Positions 23,577-37,639 of a DNA stretch of 64,000 nucleotides are shown piece after piece (position 1 is the first letter of the stretch; every line of letters starts with the position of its first letter). The DNA lies in the NCBI GenBank assembly GCA_023213395.1, contig CM041465.1, forward strand, positions 187,309,741 to 187,373,740. The letters run 5' to 3'. Below the pieces are notes generated by a model that was not told the DNA's origin, did not search any database, and was given only the letters and a program-made list of their open reading frames with translations. The position numbers were made by a program, and so were the translations under genes. Source of the stretch: Cycas panzhihuaensis. Taxonomy: Eukaryota > Cycadophyta.

Positions 23577-24715
23577 TACAATTTTTTTTCTTAAATTTAA
23601 CTAAATTAAATTTTTTGTTGAGGTACACAACCCCTTAGTCATTACAGTAGGTGGTTATATATGTTAGATTTATGATTATGGGCTAAGATTCGAGGGGGCT
23701 TAAGCCCAATCCTCATAGTTTTTCAACCTATAAGAGCACTTCTCACAGTTTTTGTAATAACTTTTCAATCAGGAGTCCATTTTCTAAACTGTATAAACTA
23801 TTGGAAAATAGACTTAAAGGGCTATAATTTAAAGTTAGTTTGAGATTAATTTGGATCTATTTTATAGGAGTTATAAGTTTCCAAACTTGGCCTATTTATT
23901 TAATCATTTTTTAAGCATTTTCTTATTATTTTAAGGCCTAATTTTAGTTTCTTTTAAGATTTATTGATGCTATAGTATAGTGTTGACTATTTATTAGTTC
24001 TCCTAACCTATTATTTAGACTTATAAGAGCTTGTGGTTAATTTTTATAGGAGTACTCTTTAAAGGTTGAAGCAATTCTTCTTGGATCAAGTCTTCCAAAA
24101 AGAGCTTTCTAAACCTTTTTTTTTTCATTTTAGTTCCTTTTATTTACTTTTAATTTTTTAGCTTTCATTCATTAAAAGGAACATTATGTGTAATTAAGAC
24201 CACTTAAAATTATCTTAATTTGAAACATTAACTAATATAATTCCCTAATATATAACATCTATATCAACTTTATAATGGGAATGATTAGGATCCCTAAAGT
24301 TACCATCCTAAACACACTCTTAGTCTTTCTCTAATTTGTTGAGAAAACCATTGGCTATAAGGTGTATTAGGTGGTAGGCTGAGGTGGCAAACTTTCCTTT
24401 TAGAGATAAGAGACTAGGCTAGACCTGAAGGGGTGAGTACTTTGGTTGTTTAAGTTCTCACTGCTAGCTCTGTCACTCTTGGACCTTTTTAGTAGCCCAG
24501 GTACTGAGGTATATAGATCATTGAGCTCATGTACTGGTATATAGGGTCCATAGATTACCACTTGTAGGTAGGTACCACTATATAGGATAATAACTTAAAG
24601 CTTTTCTTAGAGACCCTAAAACTTAGAATTCTAGAATAGTAATCTATTAGGTACATATGACACAAAAATACTTACATTTTCTAGGTTATATATTTTAAGG
24701 TAATTTATTTTTATA
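22541..24715 (+). other. Copia-U leader, unit 1
   Basis: About 2.2 kb between LTR and gag, without a coding frame I can support. It includes a (CT)n(TA)n microsatellite at 23511-23576. A duplicate with the same layout lies at 35005-40303 in unit 2, after removing its insert. Confidence 0.65.
23511..23576. repeat. (CT)n(TA)n microsatellite, unit 1
   Basis: About 23 CT repeats followed by about 10 TA repeats. The unit 2 counterpart (35972-36245) is roughly four times longer and interrupted by CTGT words. Confidence 0.97.
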
Positions 24716-24927
24716 ATGGTAATAAATCTTGGAATTGTAGTTGTACCTAAGTTTGATGGCTCAAATTTTCTTAAATGGAGTAGACAAATAAGACCTCTCT
24801 TCATTACAAAATATATATAGGAGCTTGCCAATGAAGGATATAAAGAAATTGATAATACTTCTAGTGAAGATAAAAAGAGAGTTTATAAGGACTATACCAA
24901 AAGATATAATGAGGTATTATCTCTCAT

Positions 24928-24932
24928 ATTCT
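24928..24932. repeat. Target-site duplication of the TRIM, left (attct)
   Basis: Identical to 25947-25951. The empty site is seen in unit 2 near 40515-40530. Confidence 0.9.
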
Positions 24933-24975
24933 TGAAGGAAAATATACTATAGTCAAACTATGCTCTGATACTAAA

Positions 24976-25389
24976 TGAAAGAAATACTATTTGCAGGAGA
25001 ATAGGGTAGAACATATATCAAATAATGATAAACCAATATTACATCAATACGTCAATGTATCACAATCACAATAGCATAAACCATGATAGCATTATTGTTC
25101 AATCCATTGTAGTAGGAAAGAGTAATATAAATTTCATAAATGGAGGTGGTGTCTAAAGACACCAGGGTTGCACACCCCTTAACATTTATAGTTTGGGGGA
25201 GGAGGGAAACTCCTCAACCCATGAATTTAAAATAATAATAAAATAATATTAACTTAACTCAAATGAAACTAAGTCAACTAACCTTAACTTACCTTGACAT
25301 GTTGAGCATCACATGTCTAAATTGAAGATGGTGAGATGTACAATCCTGGTTGAAAGGTGGGAGTGGAGTGATGACAATTAACTCCAACA
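24976..25389 (-). repeat. TRIM LTR copy 1
   Basis: 414 bp, starting TGAAAGAAATAC and ending CTCCAACA on the plus strand. It matches 25532-25946 at about 90%. Confidence 0.88.
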
Positions 25390-25402
25390 TTCTCCCCCTT
25401 AA

Positions 25403-25531
25403 TAAAGGAAAATATACTATAGTCAAACTATGCTCTGATACCAAATGAAGGAAAATATACTATAGTCAAACTATGCTCTGATACTAAATAAAGGAAAATA
25501 TACTGTAGTTAAACTATGCTATGATACTAAA
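25403..25531 (-). repeat. Three tandem 43-bp PBS-bearing units in the TRIM
   Basis: Units at 25403-25445, 25446-25488 and 25489-25531. A fourth stands alone at 24933-24975. Each starts like the LTR end (TRAAGGAAAATATAC) and carries the PBS complement. The first unit of this set keeps the consensus GATACC, the others GATACT. Confidence 0.9.
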
Positions 25532-25946
25532 TGAAGGAAATATACTTGCAAGAGAATAGGGCAAAACATATATTAAATAACCATAAATCAATATTGCATC
25601 AATACATCAATGTATCACCATCAGAATAACATAAACACATGAAAGCATTATTGTTCAATCCATTGTAGCAGAAATGAGCATTACAAATCTCTCAAATAAG
25701 GGTGGTGTCTAAAGACACTAGAGTTGCACACCCCTTAACATTTATAGTTTGGGAGAGGAGGGAAACTCCTCAACCCATGAATTCAAAATAATAATAAAAT
25801 AATATTAACTTAACTCAAATGAAACTAACTCAACTTACCTTAACTTACCTTGACATGTTAAGCATCACATGTCTAAATTGAAGATGGTTAGGTGTACAAT
25901 CCTGGTTGGAAGGTGGGAGTGGAGTGATGACACTTTAACTCCAACA
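25532..25946 (-). repeat. TRIM LTR copy 2
   Basis: 415 bp partner of 24976-25389. It ends at CTCCAACA immediately before the TSD attct (25947-25951). Confidence 0.88.
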
Positions 25947-26880
25947 ATTCTATGATCTAAAAGATCACATTTTCCCTAGAGTAAGTGAAGTTCATATATT
26001 TTAGGAAGATTGGGATACCCTTAAGATGGTTTATGAAGGAGCAACATCCTTTAAGCTACAAACACTTAGAAGCAAATTTGAAAATCTAAGGATGCTACCT
26101 AAAGAAGGAGTAAATGAATTCATTACTAAGGTACAAGACTTGGTGAATCAAATGAGATCCTTAGGTGTCCTAAGTGAACAAAGAATTATAGAAAGAATTT
26201 TGAGGTGTGTTAGAAAAATTAAGAGATTTGAAATGGTAGCAATTAAAATTGAGGTATCTAAAGACCTTAGTACTTTTCAAATTAACTAACTAAGTGGCAT
26301 GCTCCTAACTATTAAAGAAAAGAAAGGGCGCAATGAGTCACTTAAGCATGCCTTTGCCACCAAAGTTGGAATAAGACAAAGAAGTGAAATACTAGAGCAA
26401 TCCCCTAGAGGAAGAGAAAGAAATCAAGGTTAAGAAAGATTTCAAGGACTAAATCAAAGCCGTCAAGGACAAAACAACTTCTAAGGTCAAGGAAGATTTC
26501 AAGGACTAAATCAAATCCATTAAGGACAAAACAACTTCTAAGGTTAAGGAAGTTATTAAAGACCAAACCAAAGGTATTAAGGACAAAGTAACTTCTAAAG
26601 TCAAGAAATATTTTAAGTACCAAACCAATGTTATCAAGGCCAAAGCAACTTCCAGTGTTAAGGGAGTTATCAAGGATCAAACTAGTAGTATCAAGGATAA
26701 GAATAAATAAATTTCTAAGGCTAAGGTTAAGCTCAATACTTTGAAAGAGGTAGAGCAACTTTTAGAGGAAGAAGAACCTCTAGAGGTAGAAGTCATAGCC
26801 AAAGAGGAAGCGAAACTATCCAATGTTCCTTTTTCTATAAAGTGGGACACCCAGATAAAGATTATTTTGCCAAAAGAGCT

Positions 26881-27205
26881 AATACCTAGAGAGGAACTGC
26901 CAACACAATAGTCAAAGATAGAGACAATAATAGACTCTTTCTTTCAAGTCTTGTAGCTAGTGAGGAAGAAGATAGCTGGTACATTGACTCATGATGTTCA
27001 ACTCATATGACTCACAAAGAAGAAATATTTAAAGAATTTGATAGGTCCAAGAAAGGAAAGATTATATCTGGGGATAATACTACCCATGCATCTATTGAAA
27101 AGGGAAATGTGTCTATCACTATAGAATTAAGAGAAACTAGAATTATGAATGATGTTTTATATATTCTAGCTCTAAAGAAGAACATACTCTCAGTGGGTTA
27201 GATGA
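26881..27205 (+). pseudogene. Copia-U protease relic, unit 1
   Basis: In the same frame as gag, it reads SWYIDS, a TGA stop in place of the Gly codon of the D-S-G-C active site, then CSTHMTHKEEIF near 26975-27030. It continues openly to VLYILALKKNILSVG at 27201, the expected protease end. The catalytic Asp is present. Apart from the active-site stop and one upstream stop, this is one of the better-preserved coding stretches of the window. Confidence 0.85.
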
Positions 27206-27716
27206 TGGAGCAACACTACAAAGTCATCTTTGATAATGATAAATGCACCATCAAAGATAAGCAAAAGAATAAAGCAATTCTAATAAGGGATAAATAGTTA
27301 GTGACAAATTATTCAAGCTAGTCATTCCTGCATTAGATACTTATTCTTTGAAAGCCTCAACCAAAGTTGATAGTGAAACATGGCATAAGAGATTTGGCCA
27401 TGTAAACTATCATAGTTTAACATTAATGAAAAGGATGGAAATGTTTGATGGATTACCCACTATTGAAGTAGGTAAAGAAACTTTTGAAGCATGCATACTT
27501 GGGAAACAATAGAGAAAATATTTTTTAAATAATAGCTATAGAGCTCAAGGACCTTTTCAATTAATCTATACAGACCACTGTGGACCTATGGATGCACCTT
27601 CATCAGGTGGCACAAGGTGCTTCATGACTTTCATTGATGATTTCACTCAAAAGACTTGGGTATATTTCCTTAAATTTAAATTAGATGCCTTTCAATGTTT
27701 CATTAACTTCTTTTGT
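27206..27716 (+). pseudogene. Copia-U integrase start, unit 1, truncated at the duplication junction
   Basis: GAG-pre-integrase with the zinc residues (WHKRFGHVNY, then ETFEACILGKQ, the first Cys now Phe). The catalytic core start follows: YTDHCGPMDAP with the first Asp, and FIDDFTQKTWVYF. After FQCFINF at about 27705 the sequence jumps to the A-rich start of unit 2, so the second half of the core is missing here. The unit 2 copy continues normally from the same codon at about 42270. Confidence 0.86.
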
Positions 27717-27871
27717 TCATTTTATTTTATTTTGTTAAAAAAAAAAAACCTAAGAAAAAATAAAACACCAAAAATAAGAAAAAGAGAAAAATAAAGAAAA
27801 CTTTTCCATTTACTTAGACTTATCCTTTATCTTAGTAAAACTCAAAAAGTTGAAAAGATCAAAGGATAGGA

Positions 27872-29710
27872 GTCCCTAGGAAGGATATTAAAAATATTGT
27901 CAAAGTAGTTCTCAATCTAGAACTCCTTCACCTAGTTGTATAGGTTAGTGGATTCTACCACCCCACTTATGTCTAAGCTTTTCATCATACTTTTCATACA
28001 TAACTTATTGGATGACATGACTAGGTAAAGACTCCTCCTTAGGAGTTAGGCAAAGGTGGTTACTTAGGTCCTCTTAAACCTTATATCTCCCAGTTCTAGT
28101 TGACACAAAAGAAAGCACCCCATTGATTGAGAGATATATAGTTTAGGTCCACCCAAGATGACACCATCATGTTTACCACTAAAAGGCTATGGCACTACCT
28201 CTTGGGAAATACCATCAATATTATCTTTTAACTTGATCCCTTATGCTACTTGATGATAAAATCAAATCTCATAGGATAAGTAAGGGAATGGGTGGTTCTC
28301 CTATATGAGTATGCTTTGTAAATTGTTAATAAGAAGTCTAACAAGGGGATGGTTATAGTAGATACCCCTTCCCAACTTGATAAACACCCTTATTGATGAT
28401 TCTTTACTTTACAAAGCCATTATGGCCCTTAGGTAAACCATGGGATAAATACTAATCAATGATGGGATGGCATTGTTTATTACCTTATTCATCAAGTGTA
28501 TATGGATGAAGTGAGTGATAAAGTCAAATAATATATTAGGGTTATAACCCAATAATATTTTCTTAATTGTGATACACTTTATAAAAGATCCTTTAAAGGG
28601 ACTCTCCTTAAATGTGTGAACCTTGAAGAGACCTAATAGGTCCTTTATAGCTACCACAATGGCATTTGTAGAGGGTATTTTGGTGGGCAATCTATAGCTC
28701 AAAGACTCCTATGAATGGGTTTCTTTTGGCCTACCTTATTCAAGGATGCCTATATATATATATATATATTCAAAGGTGTGAGAAGTTCCAAGAACATTCT
28801 AATATTATTCACCAACTATTAAAAGCTTTGCATGCCATTATCTCTCTTAAGCCCTTCTCTTAATGGGTCTTTAAGCTCATTAGGGATATTAGACCCCTAT
28901 CCTCCTGATAACATAAGTTTATCTTGGTTGTGATGAAGTATTTTACAAAGTGGGTAGAGGCAATCCCTCTATCTTCAAATACCGGTAAGATTATTGCCAC
29001 TTTAATCTTCTAATAAATAATTTGTTGTTTTAGGATCCCTAACGTCTTAATCATAGATAATGGAACTCTATTCTACAACAAGGATTTAGATGAACTTTAT
29101 TATAAATTCCTTATCAACCATAAAAACTCTTTTCCCTACTATCCATAATCAAATGGATAAATTAAGACATTCAATAAAACTCTCATGTCAATCTTAAAGA
29201 AAATTATGTTCAAGTCTCAACAAGATTGTTACCTATAATTACACCCTAACTCATGGGCCTATCAAACATCCATATGGACTGCCACATGCATGACACCTTT
29301 TCACTTATTTATGGGTTGGAAGAAATCCTTCTATTTGAATTAGAAATACTATCCCTAAGGGTGTTAATAAAAAGTTTTATTAATAAGAGTGACACAATTA
29401 GGCAAGCCTCTTAGATTTAGAAGCCCTAGATGAAAAGTTCTTAGATACATATCAAAATAATTTGGTGTCTAAAGTGAAGGCTCGATGAGCCAATGATAAG
29501 CATCTTAGGCCTTGTAAATTTACCCCTTGGGATAAAGTCCTCAAGTTAAAATATTTGCATGATTAACTCCTAAAATTTACCCCAAAATAGGTTGGTCCAT
29601 TCATAGTTTTGGAAGACTTATCAAGTGGTGCTTATAGAGTTTTTATACTTGATGGCCTTGAGTTTAAGAAATCTATCAATTGATAGTTTTTCAAGAAGTT
29701 TTATAGTTGA
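27872..29710 (+). pseudogene. Unit 2 gypsy fragment: RNase H end and integrase
   Basis: Paralog of 18121-19972 with the same gene order and truncation. The HHCC region lies near 28650-28795, with a short (TA)n expansion inserted at 28752-28768 within the zinc region. In the core the first catalytic Asp position reads Lys (FKLI near 28870) where unit 1 reads Glu, showing independent decay. NVLIIDNGTLF remains near 29041-29073. It ends with KKFY near 29700. Confidence 0.8.
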
Positions 29711-30291
29711 TAACATTGACATCTATACTCTAAAATGGGCTTAAACTACCTAATCTTTAAAATAAGATTAAACTATGCTGCACTCCACTATGAATATAAA
29801 CTAGAAATTTGCTCTACCAAGAGTCCCCTAAAAAAATATATTAAACAAGAAAAACTATCCAAATTGACCATTAATGAGGTAAAGCTATAATAGTGTATGT
29901 CACAACATTTAGGAGTATCATGGTATATCAATCCTTGTATGCCTATCATAGCATTCTATACTCTATCATGAGAAAAATCTTCTCCCTTGGGCAATCTCCA
30001 TGGGGTATGACACTCCTCCATGAGTATAAATCAGTATGACACTTCTCTATGAGTATAAACTCACTTCAAACTTTGTTATGAGTATAATTTTTTATTTGTT
30101 AATATCATCTTCAAAATAATAAAAACATTAAAAAAAAAAAAAAAAAAAACTTACATAAGTGTTGTGTGTCAATCATGCATGATCTATATGATAAGGTGAA
30201 ATAAGCATACATCATACTAAGAGCTCAATCATAAATGAAACACATCTAATACAAAGATATGGGTCAAAATTTTAGAGCTCATATAGATATT
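29711..30291 (+). other. 3' tail of the unit 2 gypsy fragment
   Basis: Counterpart of 19973-20558, with the same TGAGTATAAAC words and an A-rich run near 30130-30150. No gene. Confidence 0.5.
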
Positions 30292-33270
<2,979 letters not shown>

Positions 33271-34009
33271 AAATATGCATATACAAAGTGTTTAGGGATT
33301 TGGAGTCTCTGCGAGGGTGTACAAGAGATCATTAAGTAAGTGAACACATCCCTTAATCCTCGATGAGCTAGCTTACCTCTCCTAAAAATAATACAATATC
33401 ATTTATTAGATAAAAAATTTCTTACTACTACTCCTCTTATAGTGTCAATGGGTTGAACTACTCAAGGGTATTATGAGAGTCATGTCTCACTTCCCTTATC
33501 CCTCACCCTCCTTTGATTACCTCTCTACTATGTAGAAGTATGGATCCTCATATGAGTGTGTGTACCTCTTAGTTAAGTAGTCAACTAATTAGTTAAATAT
33601 ATCTTATATCTTATCCTTCTCACTTATAATGGATGCTAATTAAGGTTATAATAGGGTAATCTATACCTTACTACTAGCACTACCTATAATGGAGGCATAA
33701 TTACTAAAACTACAACTACCTATAGGGCCTATTCCCCCTATCTTGATATCTATACTATAATGCCATAAAGTTGTGTGACTGTGGCATGTCTCTCATCTTA
33801 CTCTACTTCCCACATAGTTCATACCATCATAGTTTAGGTAAATTCATTTGTGTGTAGGTAAGAAAGGGCTATCTTATTAGTATTTATAATAGGAGGTTAC
33901 CCCTTTGTATAAACCATGGAAAAAAGTGACTCTAGAACTTTATGAATAAAGTCTAGGATAAACTTGCTATCTATAATATAAACATAGAATTAGAGTTAGT
34001 TATTATAAC
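33271..34009. other. Unit 2 stretch without a recognised gene
   Basis: Counterpart of 20746-21539. No coding text recognised on either strand. Confidence 0.4.
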
Positions 34010-34724
34010 CAATGTTAAATCAATTAATAAACAAAATCTCAAATTAAATTCTAGTATTGAAAGAAAAAGGAATGCGATAAGATAGATACCATTGCCAAGC
34101 CCCTCATCATCATCTCCTCCTACTATTGGCTCCTCTACTACCACATCCTAAGCTAGGTCTCCCTCAAGAACTACCTACTTAGTAGACTAAGCTAGACCTC
34201 TATCTCCACCCTGATCTCCTCCATCACCCCATCTGAATAGTAGCTCCCTCCTCCTTAACATCTCAGTCCCAATGGTATTTGGAGACTCAATATAGATTGT
34301 CTTAATATATGAGTTTGTCATGTATTTATCCATAACAATGGTATTTGAAGACTTAAAATAGATTGTCCTAATGACCTTCTCAACTACCTTAAGGCTCTAA
34401 AAATGTATACGCCACCTTTAGACTAGAGGATTCCCATCTATTATTGGTTATGGGCATCCCCTTCATCTTACTTCTCTAAAATGGTTGAAAAACCAACACT
34501 AGGGGAACGTATAATAATAGAAACCTCAATGGCCTATAGATTAGATCTAAGCAGGCTAGGCCCTCATGTTAGCCATAATCAATGTGGCCTAATCTAACCT
34601 CTTCCCAACCTCAAAATATTATACTACATCTATCTAACCACTAGGAAACTTAATGTAGTTCTCGTGATAAGAGATTTGAAATAAAATGGCATAGACTATG
34701 AGCTTCTATACTAATAGAATTACT
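34010..34724 (-). pseudogene. Antisense unknown pseudogene, downstream half (unit 2)
   Basis: Same antisense text as 21540-22260, with about one fewer 66-bp tandem repeat (VSKYHW-type units, around 34270-34370). It abuts the copia-U 5' LTR at 34725. Its upstream half resumes at 44837 after the 3' LTR. Family unknown. A Gly/Arg-rich end follows the repeats, as in unit 1. Broken by many stops. Confidence 0.4.
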
Positions 34725-35004
34725 TGTTGGATAATTTTCATTAATTATTTGATGGCACACATGGCATGCAAACCAGCATTGGACTTTGGCGAGTTAACTT
34801 AAGCCATATGGATTGATTTTTTTAAATGGTATTTTTAAACACTAGATGACAGTAGACATTGGGCTTCTTCCTAACTCCCATGTATTTGTACAAGGGTTGT
34901 AAGACCCCAAGTGTTCTTCAACACTGCTATTATGCTAGAAATTTACTTGAGATAATTCCCTTTGTTGTATGATCTACTCCCTCTAACTCTCATTATTGCT
35001 GTCA
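34725..35004 (+). repeat. Copia-U 5' LTR, unit 2
   Basis: 280 bp, TGTTGG...GTCA. Two bases later comes TGGTAATTGTAGAG (35007-35020), a candidate PBS resembling a damaged initiator-Met-tRNA site. Confidence 0.9.
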
Positions 35005-35968
35005 TTTGGTAATTGTAGAGATTAAGGTTTTTATAGTAACTTTTCAGTAATAGTTGCATCCACTCGCTTTGTTCAATTCTCAATATATTACAATAAAATA
35101 GAAAGGTATTTCATTCATACGTTGCTCCCTATTGCTTTTATTTATCTACCTCAAGGATTGTAGATTACTTTTTAGGGTTTTATTGCCATAAATTTTGGTC
35201 AATACCACTAAATATCTATCCTTAGTCCACATATAGAAAGGGTGATATTGCTTCTATGATATTTTCATTACTTAAATCTAGATTCTTCCTTTGCTCAATT
35301 TGTCTAAGAGCCACATCACATGTTTCTCTCACCTACTATGCTAGATCCATCTTTAAGCTACTCTAAATGAGAGGCACATAATTGTCTAACTCAATTGCTC
35401 CAAGAGCCTCAACTACCTCATGGTGAATAATAAGATGAAGTGAGTAATCCTCCAAAATAGTTTAAGAGTAGGGACTACCTCTATCTCTTACATCTATCCC
35501 AAGATAAATACTACTTCATGCACTAACAAATTTGACAAATCCTTTATTATAGATATAAGAACCTCCTAGTAAATCAAACCTCTGAGATTACACAAGGAAA
35601 ATAACACTATAAAACATTATGAAATAGGAAGCATTTGGTCTAGTAATTGATCAATGAGAAATTATTGAGTGGAGGGTGAAGCTTCAAAGGCAGGGGTGTT
35701 ATCATTGCCTCCAGTCTCTCACCAAACTAGATCTTTAATTCGACCTTTGATTTTAACCCCCTCCTACTCACTTGAGTATATATTTGAAAAAGGAGATTTG
35801 GGTGATTCAATTTCTATCTGATATCATTCCATGGTACTATTAAATAGTAAATAATAATATTCAATGTATAATGCCAAGTCCATGTTAAATAGGCCATGAT
35901 TTTTAAAATCATTTTTTATTAGTGTAAGTCTGCTACTGATGTCCTTGCATGTTTAGTTATTTAACATT

Positions 35969-36047
<79 letters not shown>

Positions 36048-36116
36048 ATCTCTATCTCTCTCTATCTCTCTGTATCTGTCTCTGTCTCTCTCTTTGTCTA
36101 TCTCTGTCTCTCTTTC

Positions 36117-36151
<35 letters not shown>

Positions 36152-36170
36152 GTCTCTCTCTGTCTCTCTC

Positions 36171-36223
<53 letters not shown>

Positions 36224-37276
36224 GTCTCTCTCTCTATATATATATGTTATAAAGTTTTTCTTAAATTTAACTAAATTAAAATTTTTGTTGAGGTCCACAA
36301 CCCCTTAGTCATTACAGTGGGTGGTTATATATGTCAGATTTATAACTGTGGGCTAAGATTCAAGGGGGCTTAAGCCCAATGCTCGTAGTTTTTCAACCTA
36401 TAGGAATACTTCTCATAGTTTTTGTAATACGTTTTCAATTAGGAGTCCATTTTCTAAACTATATAAACTATTAGAAAATAAACGTAGAGGTCTATAATTT
36501 AAAGTTAGTTTGAGCTTAATTTGGAGCTATTTTATAGGAGTTATAAGTTTCTAAACTTGGCCTATTTATTTAATCATTTTTTTAGTATTTTCTTATTATT
36601 TCAAGGCCTAATTTTAGTTTCTTTTAAGATTTATTGATGTTGCAATATAGTGTTAACTATTTATTATTTCTCCTAACCTATTATTTAGACTTATAAAAGC
36701 TTGTGGTTGATTTTTTATAGGAGTACTCTTTAAAGGTTGAAGCAATTCTTCTTAGATCAGGTCTTCCAAAAAGAGCTTTCTAAACCTTTTTTTTTCATTT
36801 CAGTTCCTTTTATTTACTTTTAATTTTTTAGCTTTCATTCATTAAAAGGAACATTGTGTGTAATTAAGACCACTTAAAATTATCTTTATTTGAAACATTA
36901 ACTAATATAATTCCCTAATGTATAACATCTATATCAACTTTACAAGGGGAATGATTAGGATCCCTAAAGTTACCATCATAAACAGACTCTTAGTCTTTCT
37001 CTAATTTGCTAAGAAAACCATTGACTATAAGGTGTATTAGGTGGTAGACTGAGGTGGTAAACTTTCCTTTTAGAGATAGGAGGCTAAGCTAGACCTGAAG
37101 GGGTGAGTACTTTGGTTGTTTAAGTTCTCACTGCTAGCTCTATCACTTTTGGACATTTTTAGTAGCCCATGTACTGAGGTATATAGATCCTTGAGCTCAT
37201 GTACCGGTATATAGGGCCTGTAGTTTACCACTTGTGGGTAGGTTCCACTATATAGGATAATAACTTAGAGTTTTTT
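35005..37276 (+). other. Copia-U leader, unit 2
   Basis: Long non-coding leader without a supported gene, paralogous to 22541-24600. It contains the enlarged CT tract and ends at the composite insert. The leader's last 110 bases resume at 40191. Confidence 0.6.
35972..36245. repeat. Enlarged CT-rich microsatellite, unit 2
   Basis: About 265 bp of (CT)n interrupted by CTGT, CTAT and a (TCTG)n run at 36118-36138, then a short TA run. The site is only about 66 bp in unit 1. The open frames on both strands (Ser/Leu and Arg/Glu repeats) are artefacts. Confidence 0.97.
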
Positions 37277-37523
37277 TATAACGAACCTATTCTTGTTACC
37301 ATTCAACATAGAGAAATAGAAATATAAAATGATAGATAAAATATAAAGAAGAAGATGAAGTTCCAAAGAATATTCATTAACATAAGAGTATAAAATACAT
37401 CATGATGATCTGCTTATACATTACATACATATATATGGGGCTATTAAGGCTATCCATCTCTTAGACTTATGCATGTAGGATAAATGCAATATGAGTAACC
37501 TCATATAGTGGAGGATCATAACA
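37277..37523 (-). repeat. LTR-A copy 1 (3' LTR of the A element)
   Basis: 247 bp, same length as 39131-39377, about 27 differences by hand (11%). On the minus strand it starts TGTTATGATCC right after a purine tract (TTTTAGGGGGGAGGGCA, 37524-37540). It ends GGTTCGTTATA, decayed from ATTACA. An ATATAAG-like TATA is present in both copies. Confidence 0.88.
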
Positions 37524-37639
37524 TGCCCTCCCCCCTAAAATGCTTCACCCTCAAAGCATCTTGATTTAATGACCATCTCTTATTAGTATTCTTCAATCGA
37601 TAGCTCTTACGAATGTTGGCAAAAAAGTTATGCATGGAA

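Larger units (their letters stand above)
24933..25946 (-). mobile_element. TRIM-like non-coding LTR element with repeated PBS units
   Basis: 1014 bp, bounded by TG...CA and by a perfect 5-bp TSD, and absent from unit 2. On the plus strand it is built as unit 0 (43 bp), LTR1 (24976-25389), a short middle (25390-25531) with three more 43-bp units, then LTR2 (25532-25946). On the minus strand a purine run AAGGGGGAGAA precedes LTR1's TGTTGGAG. Each 43-bp unit carries TGCTCTGATACYAAA or a one-base variant, the complement of the initiator-Met-tRNA PBS. No coding capacity, so it needed enzymes from other elements. The LTRs differ at about 10% of sites by hand count. Confidence 0.88.
24716..26880 (+). 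pseudogene. Copia-U gag relic, unit 1, interrupted by a TRIM
   Basis: ATG at 24716 opens MVINLGIVVVPKFDGSNFL. After the TRIM (24933-25946 plus TSD) the same protein text resumes, and the register is preserved when the insert and one TSD are subtracted. 26026-26289 reads MVYEGATSFKLQTLRS, then NEFITKVQDLVNQMRSL, the UBN2-type capsid domain. From 26405 follows a Gln/Gly/Phe/Asn-rich region of about five and a half 19-residue repeats (FQGLNQ core) in one frame. Most stops there replace Gln. A decayed zinc knuckle (FFYKVGHPDKDYF) ends it near 26870. Confidence 0.86.
22261..27716 (+). mobile_element. Copia-U, unit 1 copy (3' half missing)
   Basis: Plus-strand Ty1/copia element with 5' LTR, PBS-like site, ~2.2-kb leader, gag, PR and INT up to the duplication junction at about 27710. 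The remaining INT, RT, RNase H and 3' LTR exist only in unit 2. It carries the TRIM insert inside gag. The target duplication beside the LTR reads ttgct. Confidence 0.88.

Noticed and set aside
24933-25531. Regularly repeated 43-bp units, superficially CRISPR-like
   Set aside because: Units are directly adjacent with no spacers, carry a tRNA-primer site and lie inside an LTR element with a TSD in a plant genome.
26405-26758. 117-residue Leu/Phe-rich minus-strand frame, which looks membrane-like
   Set aside because: Exact antisense of the Gln/Gly repeats of Gag. The sense strand carries the continuous family text. The same applies to 40974-41249.
35949-36308. Ser/Leu-rich and Arg/Glu-rich frames
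   Set aside because: Translations of the CT microsatellite on the two strands.
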